A stretch of DNA of 64,000 bases from Chloroflexota bacterium (GCA_016234555.1 JACRBJ010000065.1:124001-188000); one strand, 5' to 3'. Shown: positions 33,454 to 42,148, numbered from the stretch's first letter. Program-made: numbers and translations. Notes: generated by a model not told the origin, from the letters alone.

Positions 33454-34197
33454 ATGACAACATCAACACACGAACAAATCAAGCTCATGCTGGAGGAAAA
33501 TGCCTGCCCGGGATGCGAAGGTATTCACAGGAATTTTGTCTGCGTGCATATCGAAGCGATTGCCGAACTGCCTTCGCGTTTCGGCGATTTTCACATCGTT
33601 GCATTTTCGAACAACCAGGATGGCAAGGAACACGTTGCCATCATCAAGGGCGAAGTCTTCGGCGCGGAGGACGTGCCCGTGCGCCTTCATTCCGAATGCC
33701 TGACGGGCGACGTGATCGGCTCGCTGCGCTGCGACTGCCGCGACCAGCTCGAAGCCGCGCTCAGGAAAATCGGCGAGATGGACAAGGGCATCGTTCTCTA
33801 TCTCCGTCAGGAGGGACGCGGCATCGGGCTGACCAACAAAATCCGCGCCTACAGTTTGCAGGACAAGGGCCTGGATACGGTCGAGGCGAACCTTGCGCTT
33901 GGCTTCCGCGACGATGAACGCGATTACGCCGTCGCCGCGCACATGCTCCACGCGTTGCAAGTCCAGTCCGTTCACCTGATGACGAACAACCCCAAGAAGA
34001 TTTCCCAGTTGGAGCAGTACGGTGTGAAGGTCAGCAAACGCCTGCCGCACATCCTGCCGCCCAACGAACACAACATTTTCTATCTCGAAACCAAAGCCGC
34101 TAAATCGGGTCACATGATCGACTTCCACGGCAAGACGCACCTGCCCGAACAAGGCGATCTGCCCATCGTCGAAGGAATGCGCGAGGTCGAACGTTGA
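33454..34197 (+). CDS. ribA: GTP cyclohydrolase II with Cys-rich N-terminal extension
   Basis: RibA opens GTP to the first pyrimidine of riboflavin synthesis. The zinc site is CLTGDVIGSLRCDC at residues ~81-94, the GTP site LYLRQEGRGIGLTNKIRAY, and TNNPKKISQLEQYG and LPHILPPNEHN complete the family pattern. Usual stand-alone RibA is about 200 aa; this one has 247, with an extra ~40 residues at the front carrying three Cys (ACPGCEGIHRNFVC). That extension may bind a metal. AAGAGGAAA precedes the ATG. The next gene overlaps its stop. Confidence 0.92.
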   Translation: MTTSTHEQIKLMLEENACPGCEGIHRNFVCVHIEAIAELPSRFGDFHIVAFSNNQDGKEHVAIIKGEVFGAEDVPVRLHSECLTGDVIGSLRCDCRDQLEAALRKIGEMDKGIVLYLRQEGRGIGLTNKIRAYSLQDKGLDTVEANLALGFRDDERDYAVAAHMLHALQVQSVHLMTNNPKKISQLEQYGVKVSKRLPHILPPNEHNIFYLETKAAKSGHMIDFHGKTHLPEQGDLPIVEGMREVER

Positions 34198-34859
34198 AAA
34201 CGATTGTCATCACGGGCGCGACGGGCGTGCTTGGGAATCTGGTTGCGAAGACCTTTGCCGAGCGCGGACACAACATTGCCATGCTCGATAAGGATTCGGC
34301 CAGGCTGGATTTACTCACCCGCGACTTGAATCTGCCCAGCGGGCGACTCTACGCCCAAACCATTGACCTGCTCGACGGGTCTGCCGTGCGGGACTCAGCC
34401 GAAGCTGTTCATTCCAAATTTGGCGGAGTCCACACCCTGATTCATCTCGTCGGCGGCTGGACGGGCGGGGCGACCATTCCCGAAGCCAGCGCGGACGATT
34501 TTGAATCCATGCTCAACCAGCACGCATGGACGACATTCCACCTGCTTCAAGCATTTGTACCGCATATCGCCGCCAGCAAGTGGGGACGGGTGATGATCGT
34601 CTCGATGCCTGTCACGGTGAAGCCATCCGCAAAGATGGCTTTGTACGCCGCCGCCAAGTCCGCGCAGGAGAGTTTGGTGTTGACCCTCGCCGAGGAATAC
34701 AAGGATAGCGGATTGACCGCGAATGTCATCCACGTCAAATCCATTGATGTCAAAGGTGAAGGCAAGGGTACAACGCCCGCGGAAATCGTCTCCGCCATGA
34801 CCTATCTGTTTTCTGACGACGCGGCAAAGGTCAATGGCGCGAGAATACCTTTGTATTAG
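34194..34859 (+). CDS. Short-chain dehydrogenase/reductase
   Basis: The TTG start overlaps the ribA stop (TTGA), so the gene is translated by coupling. The protein has 221 aa. The NAD(P) site is TGATGVLGNL, the catalytic Tyr and Lys are in YAAAKSAQESL, and MIVSMPVTVKP holds the Ser. Substrate unknown; coupling to RibD-C and RibA genes suggests a pterin or flavin-like substrate, which is inference only. Confidence 0.85.
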   Translation: MKTIVITGATGVLGNLVAKTFAERGHNIAMLDKDSARLDLLTRDLNLPSGRLYAQTIDLLDGSAVRDSAEAVHSKFGGVHTLIHLVGGWTGGATIPEASADDFESMLNQHAWTTFHLLQAFVPHIAASKWGRVMIVSMPVTVKPSAKMALYAAAKSAQESLVLTLAEEYKDSGLTANVIHVKSIDVKGEGKGTTPAEIVSAMTYLFSDDAAKVNGARIPLY

Positions 34860-34906
34860 TTTTTCGCCCGCTACCTCCACATTGAGATAGGATAACGATT
34901 TTCCGT

Positions 34907-34912
34907 TATACT
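34907..34912 (+). promoter_or_regulatory. Leaderless-type -10 box for the alpha/beta hydrolase
   Basis: TATACT at 34907-34912, then 7 nt, then ATG at 34920, no Shine-Dalgarno. Confidence 0.5.
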
Positions 34913-34919
34913 TCGCGGA

Positions 34920-35783
34920 ATGCAAAGCCAATTCATTCGGACGAACCACATCAACCTGCATGTCATGACCGACGGACCTGAAAACGGGACGCCGGTCATT
35001 TTATTGCATGGGTTTCCAGAATTCCATTACGGCTGGAAAAGGCAAATCCCCGCTTTGGTCGAGGCGGGATTCCGAGTCATTGTCCCGGACCAGCGCGGAT
35101 ACAATCTCTCGGACAAGCCAAGGGGAGTCTCCGCCTACGATGTGGATACTCTTGCAAAAGATGTCGTTGGCTTGTTCGACCACTTCGGTATTCAAAAAGC
35201 GCGGCTGGTCGGTCACGACTGGGGCGCGGCTGTGGCATGGACAGTTGCCATCAATCATCCCGAACGGTTGGAGAAACTCGCCATCCTGAATGTGCCGCAT
35301 CTCGATGTGATGATCGATTTCGTGTCGCACAACCCCGCCCAGCGCAAAAAATCCTGGTACATTTTCTTCTTTCAGATCCCCTGGCTTGTGGAATGGATGT
35401 TGAGCAGAAACGATTTCGAATACCTCGCGCGGATGTTGACCCGCTCCGGACGGAAAGCCACATTCACCGAAGCGGATGTGACGGAGTACAAAAAAGCATG
35501 GTCGCAAAAAGGCGCGTTGACGGGGATGCTGAACTGGTATCGAGCCGTCGTGCGGTGGGGACTGCGCTCCGCGTTCAGCCACAAATCACCCGCGCGGCGC
35601 GTTCACGTTCCGACCATGATGTTGTGGGGCAGGCGCGATGTGGCGCTCAGTTCCGACATGGCGCAGCCTTCGATTGATCTGTGCGACCACGGCGAGTTGA
35701 CCTTCTTCAACAAAGCCACTCACTGGGTACAGCATGACGCCGGCGAGGAAGTCAACCAAAAGCTCATTGAATTTCTGAGATAA
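34920..35783 (+). CDS. Alpha/beta hydrolase, epoxide-hydrolase-like
   Basis: The protein has 287 aa and is soluble. HGFPEFHYGW supplies the oxyanion motif, GHDWGAAVAW an Asp nucleophile as in epoxide hydrolases and haloalkane dehalogenases, and THWVQHDAGEEV the catalytic His. A lid domain lies between. The Asp nucleophile argues against a simple esterase. It stands 60 nt after the SDR with its own promoter box and is followed within 3 nt by the exporter gene. Confidence 0.88.
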   Translation: MQSQFIRTNHINLHVMTDGPENGTPVILLHGFPEFHYGWKRQIPALVEAGFRVIVPDQRGYNLSDKPRGVSAYDVDTLAKDVVGLFDHFGIQKARLVGHDWGAAVAWTVAINHPERLEKLAILNVPHLDVMIDFVSHNPAQRKKSWYIFFFQIPWLVEWMLSRNDFEYLARMLTRSGRKATFTEADVTEYKKAWSQKGALTGMLNWYRAVVRWGLRSAFSHKSPARRVHVPTMMLWGRRDVALSSDMAQPSIDLCDHGELTFFNKATHWVQHDAGEEVNQKLIEFLR

Positions 35784-35786
35784 CCC

Positions 35787-36644
35787 ATGCCTGTCACAGC
35801 CATTATTCTGTTATTCCTGTCCGCGTCGATGCACGCCTTGTGGAATTTTCTGCTCAAGAGCGCCGACGAAAAATACATCGCCATGGGCTGGCAGGTCATC
35901 CTGAGCGGAATCCTCGCCTTCGGCTGCATCCTCGTCACCGGGCTTCCCCCACGCTCGATGTGGGGCTGGGCGGTCCTGAGCATGTTTCTGGAAGCGGTTT
36001 ATTTCATCCTGTTGTGCATTGCCTACAGCGACCATGACTTCTCGCTCGTCTATCCGATTGCGCGCGGGGGCGCTCCTGTCCTGTTGGTGTTGTGGGCTGC
36101 GATTTTTTTGCGTGAAAAGCTGACATCGGGTGGCTACCTCGGACTGGCGATGATCACCGGCGGGATGATGGTCATCGGCGCGACCACGTTGATTCAAGGC
36201 AGGGGTGGAGAAAAGCCTCATCTGCGCGGCATCCTCACCGCGCTGGCGGTGGCGTTCATTATTTCGGTGTACACCTTCGTCGACGGCAGAGCCGTCAAAA
36301 GTGGACCCGTCCTGCCGTATGGGCTTTCGATGTTCGTGATGATTCCATTTGTCACCACGCCCTATCTGACCCATCATTACGGCTGGAGCGGTTTTGCGAA
36401 GATGTGGAAAACCAATCGCGGATACCTGCTGCTCGGAGGCGTGCTGGGACTGGTGGCGTATATGCTGGCGCTCTATGCCTATACCTTTGCGCCGCTCAGT
36501 TATTCGGGCGCGATCCGCGAGGTGAGCGCGGTCATCGGGGCGTTCCTCGGCTGGAAGTTTTTGAAAGAGGAGATGGGCGGCATCCGCGTGGTGGGGTCCG
36601 CGATTGTGTTTGCGGGCGTGATGGTGATTGCGATTTTTGGATAG
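35787..36644 (+). CDS. EamA-family (DMT) transporter
   Basis: The protein has 285 aa and about ten membrane segments in two homologous halves (ILLFLSASMHALWNFLLKSA at the start; GAFLGWKFLKEEMGGIRVVG near the end). DMT transporters export metabolites or amino acids; substrate not readable. It is 3 nt behind the hydrolase and 7 nt before the Nudix gene, in one operon. Confidence 0.88.
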   Translation: MPVTAIILLFLSASMHALWNFLLKSADEKYIAMGWQVILSGILAFGCILVTGLPPRSMWGWAVLSMFLEAVYFILLCIAYSDHDFSLVYPIARGGAPVLLVLWAAIFLREKLTSGGYLGLAMITGGMMVIGATTLIQGRGGEKPHLRGILTALAVAFIISVYTFVDGRAVKSGPVLPYGLSMFVMIPFVTTPYLTHHYGWSGFAKMWKTNRGYLLLGGVLGLVAYMLALYAYTFAPLSYSGAIREVSAVIGAFLGWKFLKEEMGGIRVVGSAIVFAGVMVIAIFG

Positions 36645-36651
36645 GAGCAGA

Positions 36652-37086
36652 ATGTCAGACCAGATTTTCCCCGAACCGACAGTGGGTGTTTTCATCTTCA
36701 ACTCAAAGGGAGAGCTGCTGTTGCTGAAAAGCCACAAGTGGCCCGATAAATACGTCGTCCCCGGCGGACACGTGGAACTGGGCGAGCGGCTGGAGGAAGC
36801 CGCCGTCCGCGAGGCGAAGGAGGAGACCGGGCTGGGTATCCACGACCTGAAGCTCATCAACTTCCAGCAGTTCATCTACGACCCCGCGTTCTGGAAGCGG
36901 CGCCATTTCATCTTCTTCGACTTCGCCTGCAAAACAGACTCGCTCGAAGTGGCTCTCAACCATGAGGCGGAGGATCACGTTTGGGTGAGTCTGGGGGAGG
37001 CGCTCCGCCTGCCGCTGGATTCCTACACGCGGACTTCTGTCCAAAAAATCATCGAGGGTAACTTGTCCGGAGACCTTTCCGGGTAG
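36652..37086 (+). CDS. Nudix hydrolase
   Basis: The ATG at 36652 has AGGAG in front; the frame is open from 36628 inside the preceding gene. The protein has 144 aa. The full Nudix box GGHVELGERLEEAAVREA followed by KEETGL binds the metal and cleaves a nucleoside diphosphate linked to another moiety. Substrate specificity cannot be derived. Confidence 0.92.
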   Translation: MSDQIFPEPTVGVFIFNSKGELLLLKSHKWPDKYVVPGGHVELGERLEEAAVREAKEETGLGIHDLKLINFQQFIYDPAFWKRRHFIFFDFACKTDSLEVALNHEAEDHVWVSLGEALRLPLDSYTRTSVQKIIEGNLSGDLSG

Positions 37087-37381
37087 GAAATTGCAAGGTT
37101 ACTGCCCGCGTGAAATTATTTGAAAGCCGGGATTGGGTTTTCCTTCATTTATTCCATGCCGCAAGGCGGTTTGACGGAGACCTCCGACGGAATCTCCGAA
37201 TTAATGAAACACAGCAACTGTCGGGAATGGGTTGCAGATTCATGGAAAAATGATTAAGATAAGAGTGTATGGATTTGTTGATACGTCTCCTGTTTTTGGG
37301 CATTCGTATGCCTTAGGTCAGTCAGCCTGATGGGTACACACGTACCTGTCAGGTTTTTTTATTTTCACACAAGGAGAATGA
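37087..37381 (+). other. Leader region of the aminotransferase gene with a hairpin before the start
   Basis: This 295-nt gap ends with a terminator-like hairpin (37326-37360) only 21 nt before the ATG. Upstream, GGAGACCTCCGACGGAATCTCC can form competing stems. No T-box or known riboswitch consensus was recognised. It could be an attenuator, or the hairpin may belong to a transcript from the Nudix operon with a promoter downstream that I cannot see. Confidence 0.4.
37326..37360 (+). terminator. Intrinsic terminator 21 nt before the aminotransferase start
   Basis: Outer arms CCTGA (37326-37330) and TCAGG (37349-37353), a TG/TG internal loop, inner arms GGTAC and GTACC around ACAC, then seven T (37354-37360). 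Confidence 0.7.
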
Positions 37382-38623
37382 ATGCAAACACCGTGGGAGT
37401 ACCGTTACGCACATCGCACGCAGAAGATGGGGAGTTCCGTTATCCGCGAGTTGTTGAAGTTCACGGAACAACCCGACATCATTTCGTTTGCGGGTGGGTT
37501 GCCCGCGCCTGAAGTTTTTCCGCTTAAGGAATTCCAGGAGGCGTGCAACCAGGTGTTACAGGAACATGGCGCCCGCGCCCTTCAGTACGGCACCACCGAA
37601 GGCTACCTGCCCCTGCGTGAAATGATCGCCCGCCACAATTCCCGTTACAGCGTGCGGGTGAATGCCGAGAACATCATGATTACCTCCGGCTCGCAGCAGG
37701 CGCTGGATTTCATCGGCAGGTTGTTCATCAACCGCGGCGATTACATTGTGGTGGAATCTCCGACCTACCTTGGGGCATTGCAAGCGTGGAACGCGTACGG
37801 GGCGCAATACATCTCCGTCCCATCCGATGAAAACGGCATGATCATGGACTACCTCGAAGAGGCGCTGCGTATCGGTCCGAAGTTCATTTACATCCTGCCG
37901 AATTTCCAGAATCCGTCCGGTTCCACGTTGAGTCTCGAACGCCGCAAGAGGCTGGTGCTGCTCGCCGACCAGTATGGGGTGCCGATTGTGGAGGATGATC
38001 CGTACGGACAGCTGCGTTTCGACGGCGAGCACATCCCGTCCGTTGCCTACCTCGACAGCAGTTACCGCAACGAAAACGACGGCGAGTACACGGGGAACGT
38101 GATCTACCTCAGCACCTTCTCCAAACTGCTTGCGCCGGGATTGCGCCTTGCGTGGGTGATCGCCCCGCCAAAGGTGATCCGCAAACTGGTGATGACCAAG
38201 CAGGCGGCGGACCTGCACACCTCGACCTTCAATCAATATGTCGCCTATGAGGTTGCCAAGGGCGGCTTCCTGGACGAGCATGTGAAGGTCATCCGCGCCA
38301 CGTACAAGGAACGCCGCGACGTGATGATCGAAATGATGGAGGAGATGTTCCCGCCCGAAGTGACCTGGAGCAAACCCCTGGGCGGGATGTTCCTGTGGGG
38401 CGTGCTGCCCGAACACATCGATGCTGCCGAAGTATTGAAGGTCGCAGTCGAAAGAAAGGTGGCATTTGTGCCCGGCGCGGCTTTTCACCCGAACGGCGGC
38501 GGAAAGAATACCATGCGCCTCAACTTCTCCTTCTCCAAGCCGGAGGATATACGCGAGGGAATCACGAGGCTGGGCGTGACGTTGAAGGAGGCGCTGGCGA
38601 GCCAGGAAAAAGTGCCGGCGTAG
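37382..38623 (+). CDS. PLP-dependent aminotransferase, LysN/2-aminoadipate type
   Basis: The protein has 413 aa, fold type I. SGSQQALDFIGRLF near the cofactor phosphate, NFQNPSGSTLSLERR, EDDPYGQLRFDG and the PLP-binding Lys in STFSKLLAPGLRLAW (~247) are present, and MRLNFSFSKPEDI binds the substrate carboxylate. The closest well-known group is the 2-aminoadipate/aromatic aminotransferases of thermophiles (LysN-like), often with broad substrates. AAGGAG lies directly before the ATG. The preceding hairpin suggests controlled readthrough. Confidence 0.88.
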   Translation: MQTPWEYRYAHRTQKMGSSVIRELLKFTEQPDIISFAGGLPAPEVFPLKEFQEACNQVLQEHGARALQYGTTEGYLPLREMIARHNSRYSVRVNAENIMITSGSQQALDFIGRLFINRGDYIVVESPTYLGALQAWNAYGAQYISVPSDENGMIMDYLEEALRIGPKFIYILPNFQNPSGSTLSLERRKRLVLLADQYGVPIVEDDPYGQLRFDGEHIPSVAYLDSSYRNENDGEYTGNVIYLSTFSKLLAPGLRLAWVIAPPKVIRKLVMTKQAADLHTSTFNQYVAYEVAKGGFLDEHVKVIRATYKERRDVMIEMMEEMFPPEVTWSKPLGGMFLWGVLPEHIDAAEVLKVAVERKVAFVPGAAFHPNGGGKNTMRLNFSFSKPEDIREGITRLGVTLKEALASQEKVPA

Positions 38624-38636
38624 CTGGTAATTTGTA

Positions 38637-38679
38637 AAAAAGATGACCTGTCTCTTCAGTGGAAGCAGGTCATCTTTTT
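38637..38679. terminator. Bidirectional terminator between aminotransferase and malic enzyme
   Basis: AAAAAGATGACCTG (38637-38650) pairs with CAGGTCATCTTTTT (38666-38679), A-run on one side and T-run on the other, between two convergent genes. A second dyad (CACTTGC/GCAAGTG, ~38695-38715) follows on the malic-enzyme side. Confidence 0.85.
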
Positions 38680-38739
38680 CATCCTTCACACCTGCACTTG
38701 CGTGCGGTGCAAGTGTCCTTGATCTTTCATCCTTGTCTT

Positions 38740-40089
38740 TCACTCCTCCACATAGGGGACGTAATCGGCGCGGGCGATGCCCTGCTTGATGGCTGCCTCG
38801 GCGACGGCGCGGGCAACGGCGTGATGGACCTTCTTGTCCAGCGGGCTGGGGACGAGTTCCCCAGGCGGGGTCATCCCGGCGATGGTGCGAGCGGCTGCCA
38901 GCAGCATTTCATGGGTAATGCGCGGCGCGTTCGCATCCACTGCACCGCGGAAAATGCCGGGGAAGCCCAACACGTTGTTCACCGATTTTCCGTCAGCAGC
39001 GAAGGCTGCGCCGTGTTCCAGCGCCAAGTCAGGATCGATCTCCGGGTTCGGGTTCGACAGTGCGAGGATGATCTGTCCTTTGCGGACCATTTCAGGCTTG
39101 ATCAGATTCGGCACGCCGGTGGTTGCGACTACGATGTCGCATTTTTCCATAACCTCTTTCAGGTTCGATTTGATGCCGCCGTCTTTTTCGAATCGATCCA
39201 ACGCTCCCGCGCTCAAATCCGCCCCGTAGACCGGGTTCCCCGTCAGCCGCATCATCATCTGACCGATGGCATGTCCCGCCGCCCCCAGCCCGATCTGCCC
39301 GATGACAGCCTTCTTCAAGTCCGTGCCGGTTTCGCGAGCCGCGTTGAGCAGCGCTGCCGTGCTGACCACCGCCGTGCCGTGCTGATCGTCGTGCATCACC
39401 GGGATGTCGAGCATGGCTTGCAGCCTCTTCTCGATCTCGAAACAGCGCGGCGCGGAGATGTCCTCCAGTTGGATGGCGGCAAAGGTCGGGGAGATGGCGG
39501 CTACTGTGGCAATGATTTCCTCGGTATCCTTTGTATTTAGCAGGATGGGAATCCCCGAAAGCCCGACGAGGGTTTCCATCAGCATGGCTTTGCCTTCCAT
39601 CACGGGCATGCTTGCCTGCGGACCGATATCACCCAATCCAAGCACCGCAGTCCCATCCGAGACAATGGCAACCATGTGACTGATGCTGGTATACAGCCGC
39701 GCCTGTGATGGGTCTTTGGCGATCTTGAGACAGACCTCCGCCACACCGGGGGTGTAGACGCGGCGCAGGGTGGCCAATGAGTCGATCTTGTAACGCGAGC
39801 GGATGGCGATCTTGCCCTTTTGGTGTAGTTCCAGCACCTCGTCGCGGACTTCCAGCACGCGCGTGCCTTCGTTGTTTCGCATGGCTTCCAGGATTGCCTC
39901 GAGGTGCGCTTCATCGTCGGCTGTGATGGTGATGTCGCGTACCACATTCTGCGAGGTTTCGGTCAGCAAGACAAGGCTGCCGATGCTTCCACCCGCATCC
40001 GCGATGGCGGTCAATAGTTTTCCGAGCACACCCTTCTTCTGCGAATTGCGGACGCGCACGATGCGCATCAGTTTTCGTTCCCAAGCCAT
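38740..40089 (-). CDS. NAD-dependent malic enzyme with N-terminal ACT domain
   Basis: It decarboxylates malate to pyruvate. The start is at 40089, preceded by AAAGGAGG; an ATG at 40110 lies upstream of that site. The protein has 449 aa. Residues ~5-80 form an ACT domain (IVRVRNSQKKGVLGKLLTAI), probably an amino-acid-binding regulatory module. The malic core follows with YTPGVAEVCLKIA, MPVMEGKAMLM, LEDISAPRCFEIE, HDDQHGTAVV, the dinucleotide fold GLGAAGHAIGQMM and ALSNPNPEI. ACT-fused malic enzymes are known from Firmicutes and Chloroflexota. Confidence 0.93.
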   Translation of the reverse strand: MAWERKLMRIVRVRNSQKKGVLGKLLTAIADAGGSIGSLVLLTETSQNVVRDITITADDEAHLEAILEAMRNNEGTRVLEVRDEVLELHQKGKIAIRSRYKIDSLATLRRVYTPGVAEVCLKIAKDPSQARLYTSISHMVAIVSDGTAVLGLGDIGPQASMPVMEGKAMLMETLVGLSGIPILLNTKDTEEIIATVAAISPTFAAIQLEDISAPRCFEIEKRLQAMLDIPVMHDDQHGTAVVSTAALLNAARETGTDLKKAVIGQIGLGAAGHAIGQMMMRLTGNPVYGADLSAGALDRFEKDGGIKSNLKEVMEKCDIVVATTGVPNLIKPEMVRKGQIILALSNPNPEIDPDLALEHGAAFAADGKSVNNVLGFPGIFRGAVDANAPRITHEMLLAAARTIAGMTPPGELVPSPLDKKVHHAVARAVAEAAIKQGIARADYVPYVEE

Positions 40090-40137
40090 ACTGCCTCCTT
40101 TGTTGTGCAATTGGCTAAATGATGCAGACTTTGACTC

Positions 40138-41118
40138 CTATTCCTCTTCTTCCTTCTTCACCCCAAATATACCGTCAATCTTATCCATCACCTCGGGCGT
40201 GAGGGCATCGACGAATTCCGCCGCCTTCATGTTTTCATGGACTTGTGAGACGCGGCTTGCTCCCGTGATGACTGTGCTGACAAACGGGTTCTTCAAACAC
40301 CACGCAATCCCCAACTGCGCGAGCGAGCAGCCAAGTTCCTTTGCAACAGGTTCCAACGCCGCGACCTTCGCCAAATTCTCCGCTTTGGTGAGGTAGGGAT
40401 GCAGCCACTGATAGCCTTTCAACCCGCCTCGGCTGTCGGCTGGAATGCCGTTCTGGTATTTACCCGTCAGCAGTCCCGAAGCCAGCGGACTCCAGGTTGT
40501 CGTGCCGTAGCGATAATCCCTGTAAAAGCGGACGTAGTCGCCTTCGAGCCGTTCACGATTGAAGAGGTTGTACTGCGGCTGTTCGACGACGGGCTTGTGC
40601 AGGTGATGCCGCTCTGCAATCTGGATCGCCTCGACGATTTCCGAAGCCGCCCACTCCGAGGTTCCCCAGTACAAAGCCTGTCCCCACTCGATGATGTTGT
40701 GCATCGCCCAGACGGTTTCCTCGATGGGAGTTGTCTTGTCGGGACGGTGGCAGTAGATCAAGTCCACGTAGTCGAGCTGCATCCGTTCGAGCGAGCCGGC
40801 AATGCCTTCAATGAGGAATTTGCGATTCAGTGTATTTTTCCGATTTACACCCTCATGGATTCCCCAATAAAATTTGGTGGAGACCAGATAACTGCCACGA
40901 TCCCATTTCAACTCCTTGAGCGCCGCGCCCATCACGGTTTCAGACATGCCGCCTGCATAGACCTGGGCATTGTCGAAGAAGTTGACACCCACCTCATACG
41001 CCGCGCTCATCATTTCCATCGCGGATTTCACATCCGCCTGGTTGTGAAATGTCACCCACGAGCCAAACGATAACTCACTGACCTGAATACCCGTTTTTCC
41101 TAGATAACGATATTTCAT
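40138..41118 (-). CDS. Aldo/keto reductase, K+-channel beta-subunit type
   Basis: The start at 41118 has GGAGG before it; the longer frame to 41187 runs into a repeat. The protein has 326 aa. The tetrad is visible as FFDNAQVYAGG (Asp, Tyr), VSTKFYW (Lys) and LIYCHRPD (His), with the NADPH-binding ITGASRVSQVHEN region near the end. The whole pattern is that of the Kv-beta/YghZ group, which reduces aldehydes with NADPH. It ends 49 nt before the malic enzyme start, possibly one operon. Confidence 0.9.
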   Translation of the reverse strand: MKYRYLGKTGIQVSELSFGSWVTFHNQADVKSAMEMMSAAYEVGVNFFDNAQVYAGGMSETVMGAALKELKWDRGSYLVSTKFYWGIHEGVNRKNTLNRKFLIEGIAGSLERMQLDYVDLIYCHRPDKTTPIEETVWAMHNIIEWGQALYWGTSEWAASEIVEAIQIAERHHLHKPVVEQPQYNLFNRERLEGDYVRFYRDYRYGTTTWSPLASGLLTGKYQNGIPADSRGGLKGYQWLHPYLTKAENLAKVAALEPVAKELGCSLAQLGIAWCLKNPFVSTVITGASRVSQVHENMKAAEFVDALTPEVMDKIDGIFGVKKEEEE

Positions 41119-41139
41119 GTTTGCCTCCAGATTTGATTT

Positions 41140-41191
41140 CGTAGTAGCGACTTCAGTCGCTCTCACTCGAACGACTAAAGTCGTCACTACG
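41140..41191. repeat. GTAGTGACGACTTNAGTCG palindrome
   Basis: CGTAGTAGCGACTTCAGTCGC (41140-41160) faces ACGACTAAAGTCGTCACTACG (41171-41191), 21-nt arms with a few mismatches around CTCTCACTCG. It lies between divergent genes and directly before the -10 box of the LysM lipoprotein. The fragment GACTAAAGTCAGCACGACAT at 46189-46208 is related. Confidence 0.8.
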
Positions 41192-41197
41192 TTTGAT

Positions 41198-41203
41198 TAT
41201 AAT
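41198..41203 (+). promoter_or_regulatory. Leaderless-type -10 box for the LysM lipoprotein
   Basis: TATAAT at 41198-41203, then CACCCA (after an overlapping C), then ATG at 41210; 6 nt between box and start. No Shine-Dalgarno. Confidence 0.6.
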
Positions 41204-41209
41204 CACCCA

Positions 41210-42127
41210 ATGCGAAAATTATCGTTCCTGCTGATTTTCCTCCTCGCCGCGTGTGCGCCCGTCCCAACGCAACCCGCTTCGGTCGGAGCGACCCAGCCGT
41301 CGCCGAGTCCGATTCCCAGCCCCACGTTCACGCCCAACGTGCTGGTAATCGTCGAGACGCCCGTCCCCACATCCACGCCATTTGTGTACGTCATCCAATC
41401 GGGCGATACCTTCAGCGAACTCGCCGAAAAATTCAGGATTTCACAGGATGCGCTGCGGGCGGCGAATCCAGACATCCAGCCGAACAGCATGTCGGTGGGG
41501 ACGACTTTGCTCATCCCCGACGATTCATCCGCCGCCCCAAGCGGAGCGACTCCCACGCCCGCGCCTGTTCCCGTTACCCAAACCGTTTGCCACCCGACAG
41601 CGGACGGCGGCTTGTGGTGCTTTGCCCTCCTCCAAAACAACACAACTGATTTCTTTGAAAATATCTCGGCGCAGGTCACATTGTTTGACACAAGCGGCGA
41701 GACGGTCGCCAGCCAGACCGCCTTCCTGCCATTGGACAACCTGCCGCCGAATACATCCCTGCCTGTGTTTGTCTTCTTCCCAGATACACCAGCCGATGTG
41801 ACGATGCAGGTCCAAATTCTGAGCGCCGTCCCATCCGGCGGGTCGCGCTACCTGTCGACAACTTTGAACAATGTCATAACGCAAATCAGCTGGAACGGAC
41901 TGACCGCCAAAGTCAGCGGGGAGATTTATCTGTCAGCGGAATCAAAAGCCGCAACCCAAACTCGGATTGCGGCTGTGGCTTACGACAAAGGTGGGCAGGT
42001 GGTGGGGCTGAAACAATGGGACGGCGGTTCGATGCAGCCCGGCGAGAAAGCCGTTTTCAGCTTCCAGGTCTCCAGCCTCGGGGCGGCGATTGACAGGGTG
42101 GAGTATGTGATCCAGGCAAAACCTTAG
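41210..42127 (+). CDS. LysM-domain lipoprotein
   Basis: The start is at 41210; the longer open frame crosses the palindrome. The protein has 305 aa. Lipobox LAAC leads into a Pro/Ser/Thr linker (QPSPSPIPSPTFTPN), then one LysM domain (YVIQSGDTFSELAEKFRISQDALRAANP) that binds peptidoglycan-like glycans. A C-terminal FxLYD-like beta domain (NTTDFFENISAQVTLFDTSG) follows. A surface anchor or envelope structural role is likely. Confidence 0.87.
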   Translation: MRKLSFLLIFLLAACAPVPTQPASVGATQPSPSPIPSPTFTPNVLVIVETPVPTSTPFVYVIQSGDTFSELAEKFRISQDALRAANPDIQPNSMSVGTTLLIPDDSSAAPSGATPTPAPVPVTQTVCHPTADGGLWCFALLQNNTTDFFENISAQVTLFDTSGETVASQTAFLPLDNLPPNTSLPVFVFFPDTPADVTMQVQILSAVPSGGSRYLSTTLNNVITQISWNGLTAKVSGEIYLSAESKAATQTRIAAVAYDKGGQVVGLKQWDGGSMQPGEKAVFSFQVSSLGAAIDRVEYVIQAKP

Positions 42128-42148
42128 CCCCCTCCGCCCTGTCGGGCA

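Noticed and set aside
37556..38743. 395-codon minus-strand frame
   Set aside because: Antisense to the aminotransferase with intact PLP motifs.
41119..41209. Extensions of the aldo/keto reductase and the LysM protein
   Set aside because: Both are translations of the palindrome 41140-41191; the inner starts have a ribosome binding site or a -10 box and a signal peptide respectively.
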